Positions 48,666 to 59,550 of a stretch of 64,000 nt of DNA are shown piece after piece. Within the stretch, counting starts at the first letter, position 1; each line of letters opens with the position of its first letter. The position numbers were made by a program, and so were the translations under genes. The notes beneath the pieces were generated by a model that saw only the letters and a program-made list of their open reading frames with translations, searched no databases and was not told the origin of the DNA. The stretch comes from Sarcophilus harrisii (lineage: Eukaryota; Chordata; Mammalia; Dasyuromorphia; Dasyuridae). The stretch is taken from positions 111,907,425-111,971,424 of the forward strand of contig NC_045430.1 of NCBI RefSeq assembly GCF_902635505.1, written 5' to 3'.

Positions 48666-49061
48666 TTATAAGATATTTGGGACAGTTTCACTCAATGTTT
48701 CTTGAAATATGTCTAGGATGTTTCTTTGATCATGGCTTTCAGATAGTCCAATAATTTTTAAATTCTCTCTCCTCATTGATTTTCGTGCCTCTTTTATCAA
48801 GGTGTTAGTTGTCTTTTCATACTTGTCTTTCTTTACTCTCACTTCTTTGCTTACTTTTTTCTCTACCATTCTTATTTGATTTTGGGGGGAAAATGCTCTT
48901 CCAGAAATTGTTGTTGGATGTAATAATTCATTTTTTAAATTTGAGACTTTTCTTATAACTATATTTTTATTTAATTGAATTATGAGTTTGTATATTGATT
49001 TTTTTCCCCTCTCACCATAGTAGATTTTAAAGATTAGATTCTTCTTTTGATGTTTGTTCAT
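48666..49061 (-). pseudogene. L1 ORF1 fragment
   Basis: The 131-residue frame includes MRRENLKIIGLSESHDQR, followed by a stretch typical of the L1 ORF1 RRM start. The preceding Lys/Glu-rich part fits the coiled coil. It is the 5' portion of the reversed L1 and is not expressed as far as the sequence shows. Confidence 0.75.
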
Positions 49062-49110
49062 TTTCCATTCTATTTCTTGATTTTGAACTTTATATTAAAA
49101 TTCCCCTACT

Positions 49111-50049
49111 GGTGGAGGGATAGGGAAATAGACTGTCCTAAGCTTCTACCTTCTAAGGTCAACTTGAATAGTTGTAATTTCTCTCATGAAATAACTTAGC
49201 AAATATATTCATAGACTCATAGACATTTCCAAGTGGAAAATTTTGGGACAATTTTATCAAGATATTTAAGTTAAGGAAATGGATATAGTGGAGTTAAGTT
49301 GTTTGTCCAAGGTTATTTAGTCAGTGAGTAATAAATCCAAGATTAATTCATGTCTTCTTCCTTCAGATTAAATGATCTTTCCACTATTCTATGCTAAAAT
49401 TTATATTTACAAACAGTAATCATATCACACAAATCCCCATCCTGAATCATCTTTTACCAATAATATTGAATTGTTTGAATCTCTTCAATATTCACCTGTA
49501 TTCTCTATGTTTTACTAATGCTTCCCCACCCCCAAAAGAATAGTACTTGGAATACTGGGACTCTCTCACTTTCTACCTACAATCTATGTGTTAATGAAGA
49601 AGATTTTATCCTTTTTATTTTTATATGTTTCTTGATTTATGTCTAGAAAGGACACCAGGGACCATTTAAGCCAAATTCCTTGATAAGCTTAAAAGATAAT
49701 ATTTGAATCCAGATTTTCTGCATCTAGTTTGTTCCATTTTGATTATTCTATATTAACTCTTTAAATACTACATGAAGATAGAAGGAGAGAGTTGCCAATT
49801 TTTTAGCTTGATAACTCCAGAAGGCATCTTTAACTCTTACAAATAGTTAAACCTAGCTAGTCAGTTTGAGAAGATTTCAATGAGATGTGAATATTATAAT
49901 AAAGTATACCTTATTTGAAATGCATAGATTCTATAAATAGCAATAAAGACTATTTTGGATCTAGAAGGATGTTTTATTTTCTATTTGCTATCTTTCCCTT
50001 TCCCTCAATCGTTGTCTTTAAATGCTTTATTCTTTTTTTCTCTCCATAG
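49111..50049. other. MGST1: MGST1 intron 3, last part
   Basis: A CR1/MIR-like relic ('attcatagactcatagacat' to about 49400) is followed by unassigned AT-rich sequence. The tract before exon 4 is pyrimidine-rich. Confidence 0.5.
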
Positions 50050-50296
50050 AGCACACCTGAATGATCTTGAAAATATCATCCCATTCTTCTGTATTGGCCT
50101 GCTATATTCCCTGAGTAATCCAGACTTTTCCACAGCTGTATGGCACTTCAGACTCTTTGTTGCAGCCAGAATCTTCCACTCAATCGCTTATTTGACACCT
50201 CTTCCACAGCCAAATCGTGGGCTGAGTTGGATGATTGGATATGGAGTTACTTTTTCAATGGCATACAGATTGTTAAAGAACAAATTATACTTGTAA
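50050..50296 (+). CDS. MGST1: MGST1 coding exon 4 (residues 74-155 and stop)
   Basis: The last coding exon follows a strong acceptor (T-rich tract, then CTCCATAG). Its first base completes Arg74. It encodes AHLNDLENIIPF, then membrane helices 2 to 4, and ends LLKNKLYL followed by TAA at 50294-50296. His76, Glu81, Tyr93, Tyr121 and Arg130 of the MGST1 active site and nitration site are kept, as is the family signature LTPLPQPNR. With the other exons the protein is 155 residues, the same length as human, and about three quarters identical to the human sequence as I recall it. The only cysteine of the whole protein is Cys88, in helix 2, where human has Gly. The open frame extends upstream into the intron, but the exon begins at 50050. 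Confidence 0.95.
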
Positions 50297-50650
50297 CAGA
50301 TAACATCTTTTTGTTTTTATCATGTTAGCCTTTTGCTAAGAAATTTGTTTCTCCTTAATCTTAAATGAATCATTTTTCCTTTGGGGTTAAAGGCAATGGT
50401 GGAGGAGAGAATTATTTTGTATGCCACCATTAATGGAATCTTTGATTTCAAATTAGCATTTTTATTGGAGATTCTCCATAATGGTCTTTCATTTTTTACT
50501 CTTTTGTTTTATTATTAGATTAATGAGTTTAAAACCTTGCATATTATGCAACTTTTAACTTTTCAAACGTTTACACACAATGATTTTGATTTGAGTTACA
50601 TAACTATTAAAACCAATGAATGACAATAAAGAACTAAAACACTGAATTAA
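50297..50650 (+). other. MGST1: MGST1 3' untranslated region
   Basis: A T-rich, AT-rich stretch follows the stop codon and holds no open frame or repeat that I recognise. The only good polyadenylation hexamer near the gene is at 50625-50630. The end is placed about 20 nt after it, giving a 3' UTR near 350 nt. Confidence 0.65.
50625..50630 (+). promoter_or_regulatory. MGST1: MGST1 polyadenylation signal AATAAA
   Basis: A canonical AATAAA lies 329 nt after the stop codon, in the context GACAATAAAGAAC. A T-rich element (a run of nine T) follows from about 50651, fitting a downstream element. Confidence 0.7.
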
Positions 50651-51939
50651 CTTTTTTTTTAAATTCTATGGTGGTTAAAAATAAGTACAATAACATTTAA
50701 AAGTCTCCAAATGAAAATTCCCAGGAATATCATAACTAGAATGTTGAACTAGAATATCAAACAAAGAAATAATTTAAAGAGCCTTCCCCCAAAAAAGTAT
50801 CAAAAAGCCACAATAAGGATTATATAAAACTTAACAATAAGCAAAATAAATGAGGGAAAAACCTTAAATACAAGATTTTTTTTAAAAAGTTACAACCTAA
50901 AATAATCTGTTTTGCAAAATATTAAAAATAATCCTGAAAGGGAAAATGGACTTTTAATTAAAAAGCTTTCTTAATGAAAAGGCCATAACCAAAGAATTTT
51001 TTTGAAATGCAAACACACAAAAATGATATTAAGATAAAAATTTTTATTCAATTTGAAGACATTAGATGATGATGAATAGTTTACATTCTAATGGTGGGAG
51101 GAATATATTTTCTTGGAATCTTAATGCCTTCCAGAAACACAAAGCTAAATAAGAAAGGCAGAGATCCTGTGGGGGAGTTAGGGGTGGTTTTGTTCTGTTT
51201 TGATAAACTTAAAAAGGAAATGCAAGGAACAAAAGGATATACTGAAGAAGAAAGAAGGAAGAATATGAGCATGCACAAAATGGGGAATGGTATCCTATAG
51301 CCCTCCCTTCCACATATATAAGACAAAGAAAGAAAGGTCAGATATTAACAGACATTATTTCATTCACTCACTCACTCACTCACACATATACACACAAACA
51401 GAAACTTTCACTCTCACATACAAAAACCATGATTTAGAAATACATTTAGCTCCATAAGAGAATATGAGGAGATAAAGAAAAGGAAGAACTTAGGTTAAGA
51501 GGAAGGACAAGATAGAAAATCTTTGGCTAATCTACTTCCCTTTCTAACACTGAAGAGTGCAGTGTAAAGGGATGAGAAGAAAAGAAAGAAAAAAAGAAGA
51601 AAGAAAAGGGAAAAAATCTATGATGGTGTGCAATAGGAAGAGAGGAAGAGAAATAGGTCACTCCATCAGAGTCTTCAGATTAAGCAGGTTATTTCTTTAC
51701 CTCTCTATAACAAAGAGAGAGATAAAGAAATGAAAAGAGGGAAATGCACAACTATCAGTTATAACCATGGATATAAATGTGATTAAACTAACCACAAAAT
51801 ATAAGAGATAATGAATTAAACAGAATTTAATAATTTTTTTTACAAAACAAAAAAAAAAAACAAAAACCCAAAGGTTTACACAGTAAAAAATCTAAGAGAA
51901 AATCTATGTTTCTTATAGAATAAAATCATTAACAATCAG
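50651..51939. other. Unassigned sequence downstream of MGST1
   Basis: A-rich sequence with no recognised gene. CATTCACTCACTCACTCACTCAC is a small tetranucleotide run at 51361-51383. The frames at 51081-51326 and 51091-51300 have no known domain. Confidence 0.45.
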
Positions 51940-53500
51940 GATGTCAGATAAAATGAAAGGGAAAAGTGATCAACTACAAAGATACACAAGGAAGATGAAT
52001 TATGTTTAAAGATGACATAGTTAATAAGCCAATATCAATATTTTCTAAATATAAATGGATCTATACACACATATGTGTGTATGTATGTGCTGAATGGCAC
52101 AGCATCTAAATATTTAAAGAAGTTAACCAAACTGAATGGAGAAATAGTAAAATTTTCCTATTATGGGGATATAAATTCTCTTTGGTATAAATAAATCTAA
52201 TAAATATAAACAAGAAAAATAAAAAGCCTGAGACCTAAATAAAATTTTAGGGAAAGTGGTAATGATAGAATTCTAGTAATTACTTAATGGAATAGAAAAA
52301 TGTTTCCATAAGTCTCAGTTATATCTGGTACTTTTACAAAATTGTGTGCATATTGAAATGTAAAAAGGCACCAAAAATTCAGAAACATTCCTAGAAATGT
52401 TTTTATTGATTATGATGTAACAAAAATTCAACAGTTAACCTTAGAATAAATGATTCAATTAGATTAAAGACTAAGTAATTTAACCTAAGTAGGTAGAATA
52501 GCAAATTAAAGGAATGATAACATTTTTATCAAAGAAAATATCGATAGCAAAACAATTTATGTGATGGAACAAAAGTGAAAAAAGAACAAATCAATACAGT
52601 AGGCATACAATTAAAAAACTTGAAAAGTAATACATCAAAAATCCCCAACAAAATCCCAAAATAGAAATTCTACTTTGATAAAAGAAAAATAATAAATACT
52701 TAGGAAAACAAATCAAACATAAGTAAAATAAAAATAGAAACAAGGTTTTAAAAATAAACACATACACAAACCAACAAGTCTGATAATAAATGGACTCAAT
52801 AAATGTTTACAAAAACAAAACACTTAAGAGTATTAAAGAAAAACTTAATCTCTGAAAAAGAGATTTCACAAGCTATAAATGATCTTTTCTCCCCATAAAA
52901 CTTCAAACTACATGACTTTCCAAGTAAATTCTATTGACCACTAAAAGAAAAATTAATTCCACTATAACATAAATTGTTTGCAAAAATAAAAAAAAGAACT
53001 TTTGAAGCTCTATGAGACAAATATGGGATATCAAGAGAAAAATGACCTTAAAAGAAGAAAATAAACTAATATCCCTAATCAGCACTGAAGCATAATATTA
53101 AATTCAGTTTTAGCAGAGGCTATAGTGATATATTAAAGAAATGACCAGGTTGGGTTTATAGCAGAAATATAGTTTCAACTTAAGGAAAATTATAAACATC
53201 AGAGATGATATTAATAAAAATAAATGCTGAACAAATCCAACACTCATCTATTAATAAAACTAGAAGCATAGGAACTAGTGGTCCTTTCATTATTATTGTA
53301 AGTATTATTTATCTAAAGTTTTGCGCCAGTGTTATTCGTATTGCAAAAGAGCTATTTCCAATATGATCAGGACAAAGCAAGGATATCCATTATCATAACT
53401 ACTATTTAGCATAATTCTAGAAATGACATCTATAGTAATAAAAATTGAGAGAATGGGAAAAGAGGAATAAAAATTATTAATTTAAATAAAAGGCTATTAA
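51940..53500 (+). mobile_element. L1 LINE, ORF2 EN and RT part
   Basis: 'agtgatcaactacaaagata' through 'gcatctaaatatttaaagaa' matches the EN region of L1 ORF2. 'agcaaggatatccattatca' near 53376 matches the RT motif coding QGCPLS. It is heavily decayed. The same element appears to resume at 55640 after an insertion. Confidence 0.6.
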
Positions 53501-53554
53501 AATAAAAAACTATTAATTTTGTGTATGATTTTAATAGATTTTTCTTTTCTTTTT

Positions 53555-54560
53555 TTAAAAAGATAATAGCTTTTTATTTTCAAAATATGTGGATAGTTTT
53601 CAACATTCCCACTTGCAAAACCTTGTGCTCCCAATTTTTTTCCCTCCCTTATTCCTATCTTCTCCCTTAGATAGCAAGTAATCCAATATATATTAAACAT
53701 AATTCATCTATTTATATTTCCATAATTATCATGCTGCACAAGAAAAAACATAAAAAAGGATAAAAAAAGAGAAAAAAAATTCACATACTATAGCTTATTC
53801 ATTCAGCTCCAACTAATGAGCATCCATTCAGTTTCCAATGTTTGCTAATACACATATGAGTCCTTTTTTCCTTTTTTATGATCTCTTTGGGATATAGGCC
53901 CAATAGAGTCACTGCTGGATCAAAGGGTATGCACAGTTTGATAATCCCTTAGAAATAGTTCCATATTGCCCTCCTAGTTGGATCAGTTCACAACTCTACC
54001 AACAATGTATGTATCCCAGTTTTCCTACATCCCCTCCAACATTTACCATTACCTTTCCCTGTCATTTTAGCCAATCTGAGAAGTATGAGGTGGTACCTCA
54101 GAGTTATCATAATTTGTATTTCTCTGATCAATAGTGATTTAGAGTGCTTTTTATATGACTAGAAAGAGTTTCAATTTCTTCATCTGAAAATTGTCTGTTC
54201 ATATCCTTTGACTATTTATCAATTGACAAATGATTTGTAATCTTATACATTCGAGTCAATTCTCTATATATTTTAGAAATGAGGCCTTTATCTTGGATAT
54301 ACATTTTCCCAAGTTCTCTGCTTCCCTTCTTATCTTGTCTGCATTGGTTTTGTTTGTACAAAAATTTTTAACTTAATATAATCAAAATTATCCATTTTGC
54401 ATATCATAATGTGCTCTAGTTCTTCTCTGGCCACAAATTCCTTACTTCTCTATAGATCTGAGAGGTAGAGTATACTTTGTTCTTCTAATTTACTTACAAT
54501 ATCACGCTTTATGTCTAAATCATGAACCCATTTTGACCTTAACTTGTATGGGATGTTAGG
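53555..54560 (-). mobile_element. L1 LINE 3' part, reversed
   Basis: 'agctttttattttcaaaata', 'ccctccttattcctatcttc', 'gactcaagaatg'-type spacing, then 'tttgggatataggcccaata' and 'gaacccattttgaccttaac' give the reversed L1 3' end and ORF2 C-terminus, inserted in the sense L1. Confidence 0.75.
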
Positions 54561-54564
54561 CAAG

Positions 54565-55620
54565 ATTTTTTTTTCCAATTGAATATAAAGACAAATTTTA
54601 ACATTCATTTTTTACAGAATTTTGAGTTCTGGATTCTTCTTTCTTCCTTCTTCCTAAAATGCTAGATAATTTGATATGTTATATATGTGCAATCATGTAA
54701 ATCACATTTCCATATTATTCGTGTTACAAAAGAAGAAACAGAATGAAAGGTTTGGAAGAAACAAAATGATGGTATACTTCAATCTGCATTCAGAGTCCAT
54801 CAGCTCTTTTTCTGTATATAAATAGCATTTTCCATTAGCTATTTTGGAATGTCTTGGATCACTGTATTATTGAGAGGAGCTAAATCATTCATAGTTGATC
54901 ATCACACAATGTTGTTGTTATTGTATACAATATTATCTCCAGTCTACTCATTGCATTTTTCATCAGTCCATATCTTTCATGTCTTTTTTTCCCCCTGAAG
55001 TCCACATGCTCATCATTTGTTATAAAACAATAGTATTTTTACCCCAGCTTATTCAACCATCCTCCAATTGATGTGTCCCCTCAATTTCTAATTTTTGACA
55101 CTACAAAAATCTATGATAAATATTTTGTGTATATAGGTTTCTTTTCCTTTTTTATGATGTTTTTAGAATATAGCCTCAGTAGTAGTATTCCTCAATCAAA
55201 GAGTATGCAGAGTTTGATTGTTCTTTGGGTATTGTGACGATTGCGTTAGCATCCAGAACACCCCAGAATCAGTCAGAGTTGGATTAAGCAAAAGTCTTTA
55301 GTTTTTATTCTTGGTCTTTAGACACAGGATTGAACAGGATGGAAGCAGAATCTCCTCCACCACCTTCTCCCTCATCTACTGCCAAAATGTGTCTCTGGCT
55401 CATCTTACTCCATTAGTCCCTCCTACAATCCTCTGTATACACCAATCATTGAGCCAGCACAGGATAGTGGGAAGGACCATTTTCCAAGCATATGGCCATA
55501 GAGTATTGTCCAATCAGTAATTAGCCCTAAGTGCTTGAACTGACCTCAGTGCAATGACACAAGCATGTTAGCCCTCTACAGGGTATAATTCCAAAGTGTT
55601 CTTAGAATGGTTGGATCAGG
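54565..55620 (-). mobile_element. Second L1 LINE 3' part, reversed, holding a solo LTR
   Basis: 'ttttccaattgaatataaag' and 'tttacagaattttgagttct' mark the reversed 3' UTR of another L1 group. The copy ends at 'gaatggttggatcagg' near 55620 and is split by the LTR at 55233-55580. Confidence 0.75.
55233..55580 (-). mobile_element. ERV solo LTR, minus strand, inside L1
   Basis: The element is 348 bp with a perfect 6-bp target duplication GGGTAT (55227-55232 and 55581-55586). On the + strand it runs TGTGACGATTGCG to GCCCTCTACA. On the minus strand AATAAA falls at 55304-55309, so the LTR reads leftwards. Its minus-strand start TGTAGAGGGC is shared with the other LTRs here, but the rest differs, so it is a different subfamily. 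Confidence 0.85.
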
Positions 55621-55639
55621 TTTTTTGCTTGTAATAATT

Positions 55640-56430
55640 TGATGAACCTTATGGGTAATATGAAGGAGTAAACTAAAAATTAATTGAAAAAAATTTCAGC
55701 AAATAGGATCTAAAATAAATCTTTCTAAGACATTAAAAATTTCTACATATTATGAACAACACAAAACAGGAATCAATAAGATAAATGCCATTCAATATTA
55801 CTACAGAATACATAAATGTTTGAGAGTTTTTATAACAAGGTACATACAAAAACTATTAGAATGCATTTGTAAAAGACTATGGAAAAATATAGACACAAAT
55901 AATTAGATAACAATTAATTGTGATTCATATAAGCCTTCCACATCATAACTTTCTCCATTCAAGTTTCAATATATTGTAGGTCAGTATGAATGGGAAATTT
56001 TTTGGTAGTTTTGTGGAAGCTACAGAAGTCATGCAAAGACCAGCAGATGATACAGAAAAAAATTAGAAACTCAGAAATACATAACCCAAATTTTACAATA
56101 AAATACTGTAAACATTCCATAAAAGAAAAAAAATCATCCTTCTCAAATATGAAGGGAAAGCTAAATTTTAATGCAGGATTTTCCAAATGGGGGGCACCAC
56201 AAATCCTAGGCACTGTAATGTAGAAGAGATAACTATAACATCTAAGTCAATTTACTTCTTAATCAGAATACCTGAGGATTATTTTAGTACAGCTAGGAAA
56301 AAAGGATTTCATCTGGATGAACAAAAGGTCAAGAGTCTTGGGGAGAATAAAGAACAGATCTTAATAGTACTACACCTTAAACTATACCACAATTTGGTAT
56401 TGGTTAAACATTTTGGAACTGGTTAAAATT
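55640..56430 (+). mobile_element. L1 LINE, ORF2 continuation
   Basis: 'actaaaaattaattgaaaaa' and 'aataaatctttctaagacat' match ORF2 downstream of the FADD box. 'aaggtcaagagtcttgggga' and 'ccacaatttggtattggtta' near 56325-56400 match further downstream. About 55930-56250 is a foreign or strongly decayed stretch with short frames on both strands. Confidence 0.5.
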
Positions 56431-56589
56431 TAAAGAAGTCAATCAGTGAGCAGGTTAGTTAAATGACTTACAGTAACATAGTTTTTTTTTTTTTAATAAA
56501 CACAAAGAACTCAATTACTTGCATAAAACATCTTTATTATAGAAAAGCTACTAGAAAAACTGGAAAAACTAGTGACAACTATGAGATCA

Positions 56590-58450
56590 AATTAAGCTTT
56601 TTTTGCTAATTAAACTTTTTTATTTTTGTTATTTATGTAAAGACATTTGAGGTTGTGGATTTTATTACTAGTACATTTTTGGATTTTGTCTCCTATATTA
56701 TAGGAGTTTCAGCTATCTGGATTTCTTAGAAACTTGTGTGACTACTCTTACATATTTAACAAAAGATGTACATTGTCTACCCTTTTTTTCCCGGTCATTT
56801 TTGGCTTAAAACCCTCTTAATTAGATTTAGAAGACAGATGGCAAATATGTTTTGACTGACCTTTGTTATTGTACCACATTATTGTTCAAGATTGATTGTT
56901 TCTATCTCACCCAAATTGGAAGCCCAACAGCTATCCACAATCTAGTTACATGTCTACTGTGAAAGCTTTGATTTGCTCCATTTCCAAGTTGTGTTGGTTC
57001 AACCCTTCTTATGGAATCTAGTGGCCATAAAACGACATAACTTAGTGTAGTTACACATTCAGCTTAGCCCATTAGAGCTCAAAATATTATCTATCTCAAG
57101 AAATCTGCCAGTTTCAGCTTCTCCAATACTGGTGATTATAGGACAGTTTCAGTATCTGCAGTATTTACTCATCTGTGAAGAGTAATCAATTAACTTTATT
57201 TCTTTTTTTAAGTCATAGTTCAGATATAAAAATTCCAGTCTCAAGGAACAGGTTTAAGCCATTTACTAATTTTTCATTTTTTTTTTTTTTTTTTTGCTTC
57301 TGTATATTTTGGCTTCAGTGGACAACAATGAGGAAGAAATCACCAATTATTCCTAGTACTTTCTTCTTCTGACCCTTACAGAAATATTACCTAATAGTTT
57401 TTGTGGATCAACTACATGAATCTCTTAAGAATCAACAGTATTTTCTTCCTCTTAGTATCTAGCATTGTCCTCTTTGAGAAGAACCTGAAAACTATTTATT
57501 AGCTTGAATTGTATAAGTCTTTTCCCTCCACTTTCTTCTCTTATCTTTTATTCTGCAGCGTTCAAAGTTTGCCTCAGATTCATTTTTTCTCCGACTGAAG
57601 TTTTGTTTTTGTATCCTTTAAGAACACTTCCCTTCTAGAAACTGGAAACTGAATGGATGCCCATCTGTAGAGGGCCAGAGATCTGGAGAAGCATACTATT
57701 CTTGCCGGTTCTTGAAGTATTTTTTCTTCCTTCTTGATTTGATTTTTCTTGTATAGCAAGATAATAGTATAAATATGTATACATATATTGGATTTAAAAT
57801 ATATTTTAGGGTATTTAATATATATTGGACTACCTGACATCTAGGGGAGGAGGTGGGGGGAAGGAGGGGAAAATTTAGAACAGAAGGTTTTGCAAGGGTC
57901 AAATTACCCAGGCATATGTTTTGTCAATAAAAAGCTTTAATAAAAATAAAGAAAGAACACTTCCCTTAAAAGGGGAATGTGGAATGTAGAGAGGCATTTT
58001 TTCAGTCGCTTGACCTTCTCTTCAAGAAGCAAATTACTTGAAACTTAGATAACCATTTAGCTACAACAGAAATATGAACAACATTTCTTCTATAGTCCTT
58101 AATCATTGAGATTTTTCAACTTTGTTTCTTTGAACTACTTATAGATGTTTACACCTTAATTCCAACACTGGTTTGAAAAGTTTAAAGCCAATCATCATCA
58201 TTTATCAATTTCACCTAAGTTAATTTCCTTTATTTAACTTATTATTCCATACCTCTATTCTCTTCTAAATCTGCAATCTGGATCTGGAATCTGATCTTAA
58301 CGATTGTTTTTTTTTTTTTCAAATTTCCCCGACTTTCTACCAGATTCAACCACTGATATTTCATTGTTACATCCTTTCAAATCTTTCATAAAATTTTTCC
58401 CCCTCCTTTTTTTCTTTTGGTCTCAAGACCATTGTTCTCTTTCTCCTCCT
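56590..58450 (-). other. Unassigned block, possible old retrocopy, split by an L1
   Basis: No repeat family was recognised. On the minus strand, around the L1 insertion, one reading gives EEKVKRLKKCLSTFHIPLLR continuing REVFLKDTKTKLQSEKK, which looks protein-like. The minus-strand end near 56600 is A-rich (AATAAAAAAG). This could be an intronless copy of some mRNA, but I cannot name the parent, and stops in all frames show it is not functional. Confidence 0.2.
57635..57952 (+). mobile_element. L1 3' end carrying an LTR fragment, with 15-bp target duplication
   Basis: The insertion is flanked by a perfect AAGAACACTTCCCTT (57620-57634 and 57953-57967). It starts with L1 sequence 'ctagaaactggaaactgaat'. 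It switches at about 57666 to TGTAGAGGGCCAGAGATCTG, the start of an LTR of family A, for about 40 bp. It then continues as L1 3' UTR to 'caataaaaagctttaata'. Confidence 0.85.
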
Positions 58451-58469
58451 ATAAAAGGTGGAAACCAAA

Positions 58470-58740
58470 AAATTTGAAGATATTCAAGAGTCTTGGAAAA
58501 TTTTTGTGAACTGATGTAGAATGAAGTGAAAAAAATCAATATAATATTTATGTAAGGGTCACAATATTGTAAAAGAAAAAAAGCTTTGAAAGAATTAAGA
58601 ACTCTGAATAAAATAACCTACAATTTTCATTTTTGAACACTAATAATGGAAGATATGTAGGGAAATAGTTGACTGGGGTTGCAGAATAGGATGTATTTTC
58701 AGATGAATACAACACAAATTACTTTTCTTTTACCAAATTT
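58470..58740 (+). mobile_element. Old L1 3' fragment
   Basis: 'tttttgtgaactgatgtaga' with 'tgaagtgaaa', then 'gctttgaaagaattaagaac' and 'gttgcagaataggatgtatt', matches the 3' region of an older L1 group. Confidence 0.5.
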
Positions 58741-59126
58741 CTTTGTTATTTCTTTTTCTGAGAATTGCCTAACAGAGATAGTGAGTGATATTAAAAAGAA
58801 GAAAGGAGAAAAGTACCAAGGCAAACAAAGCACTATTAGTGCCTCTATCATGTTAATTAATATTATATACATATATGTTTTAAATGTTTATATAGTATAT
58901 CATCATTTATATATAATTCCCTTTCCTGTCACCCTTTACATGTGTTCATATTTTTATAATTTTCTATTACCAAATTTTAAAAGACATTTGAATATGGAAA
59001 GAGTAAAATTACTAATGTACATCAAGGAAATAAGCATTTATATGGTACTTACTATGCACCCAGTACTGTGCTAAGTGTTTTACAATTATTTACAATTGTA
59101 CAATGTACAATTACAATTTTACAATT
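58741..59126. other. Unassigned AT-rich sequence and ACAATT repeats
   Basis: An L2-type reversed end ('ggtacttactatgcacccag') is at about 59043-59080. Imperfect ACAATT repeats at 59080-59130 lead into the duplicated segment. Confidence 0.5.
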
Positions 59127-59486
59127 ACAATGAGAAAGCTTTTGAGCCAGGCCATTCCATCTTTGGACAATTTTAATTGTTAGAAATCTTTTCTTTATAT
59201 TGAGCTGAACTCATCCTTTATATAATATCTATTACTTGGTCTTTGCTTACCCCTCTAAATCTGAGACAAATAAGTCTAATACTTCTTTGCATAACAGATC
59301 GTCTTTCAAGCTTTTAAAGACTGTTGCCAATCACATTCTTCTCAGCTTTTCTCTAAAACTTCTCTTTTTCAGGCTGCATATCACAATTTCTTTATGTTAC
59401 CTTTTTTTGTAACTCCTAATTAAAACAGGTCAAATATGTTCATAGCAATTAATTCATAGCTATTTTTAAAGAAAATTATTCTTTAA
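59127..59486 (-). repeat. Recent local duplication, copy 1 (CR1/L3-like)
   Basis: The 360 bp recur at 61475-61832 in the same orientation, 2,348 bp away. By eye they differ at four bases and one 2-bp length change, about 99% identity. The content is reversed CR1/L3 3' sequence, much more diverged from consensus than the copies are from each other. This copy is embedded in ACAATT repeats. Confidence 0.93.
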
Positions 59487-59550
59487 GTGTAAATTTTACA
59501 ATTTACAATTACAATTACAATTCAAAATACAATTATAATTAATAATTGTA
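59487..59550. repeat. Imperfect (ACAATT)n repeat
   Basis: TTTACAATTACAATTACAATT and related units directly abut the right end of the duplicated segment. Similar units lie at its left edge. Confidence 0.85.

Larger units (their letters stand above)
44800..49110 (-). mobile_element. L1 LINE, reversed, with ORF1 and ORF2 remnants
   Basis: The + strand starts with reversed 3' UTR ('ttcccaaatacatgaaaaaa'). It continues through the reversed ORF2 C-terminus (45290-46400: 'attctaaattgttttctata', 'ttctatttcttagccagtac'). It reaches reversed EN-domain sequence near 46740-47600 ('ttttgactgcatcccacaaa') and reversed ORF1 (48666-49061). A sense L1 3' end is nested at 47686-48012. It spans both ORFs but has lost much of ORF2, and lies antisense in MGST1 intron 3. 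Confidence 0.8.
32629..50650 (+). other. MGST1: MGST1 gene, exon 2 to the end of the last exon
   Basis: The transcript part visible here has three exons: 32629-32780, 36395-36489 and 50050 to about 50650. Introns are 3,614 bp and 13,560 bp. Every junction is GT-AG: AAG/gtaaga after exon 2, CAG/gtaagt after exon 3, and acceptors ending TTTTTTAG, GGAATAG and CTCCATAG. Intron phases are 0 (after Lys42) and 2 (inside the Arg74 codon), so skipping the 95-nt middle exon would break the frame. The first, untranslated exon must lie upstream of 32629 and was not identified with confidence. Both introns are loaded with retroelements. No neighbouring gene was recognised in the window. Confidence 0.93.

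Noticed and set aside
49955-50049. Upstream extension of the exon 4 open frame
   Set aside because: It lies before a strong splice acceptor and is intronic. MGST1 homology starts exactly at 50050.
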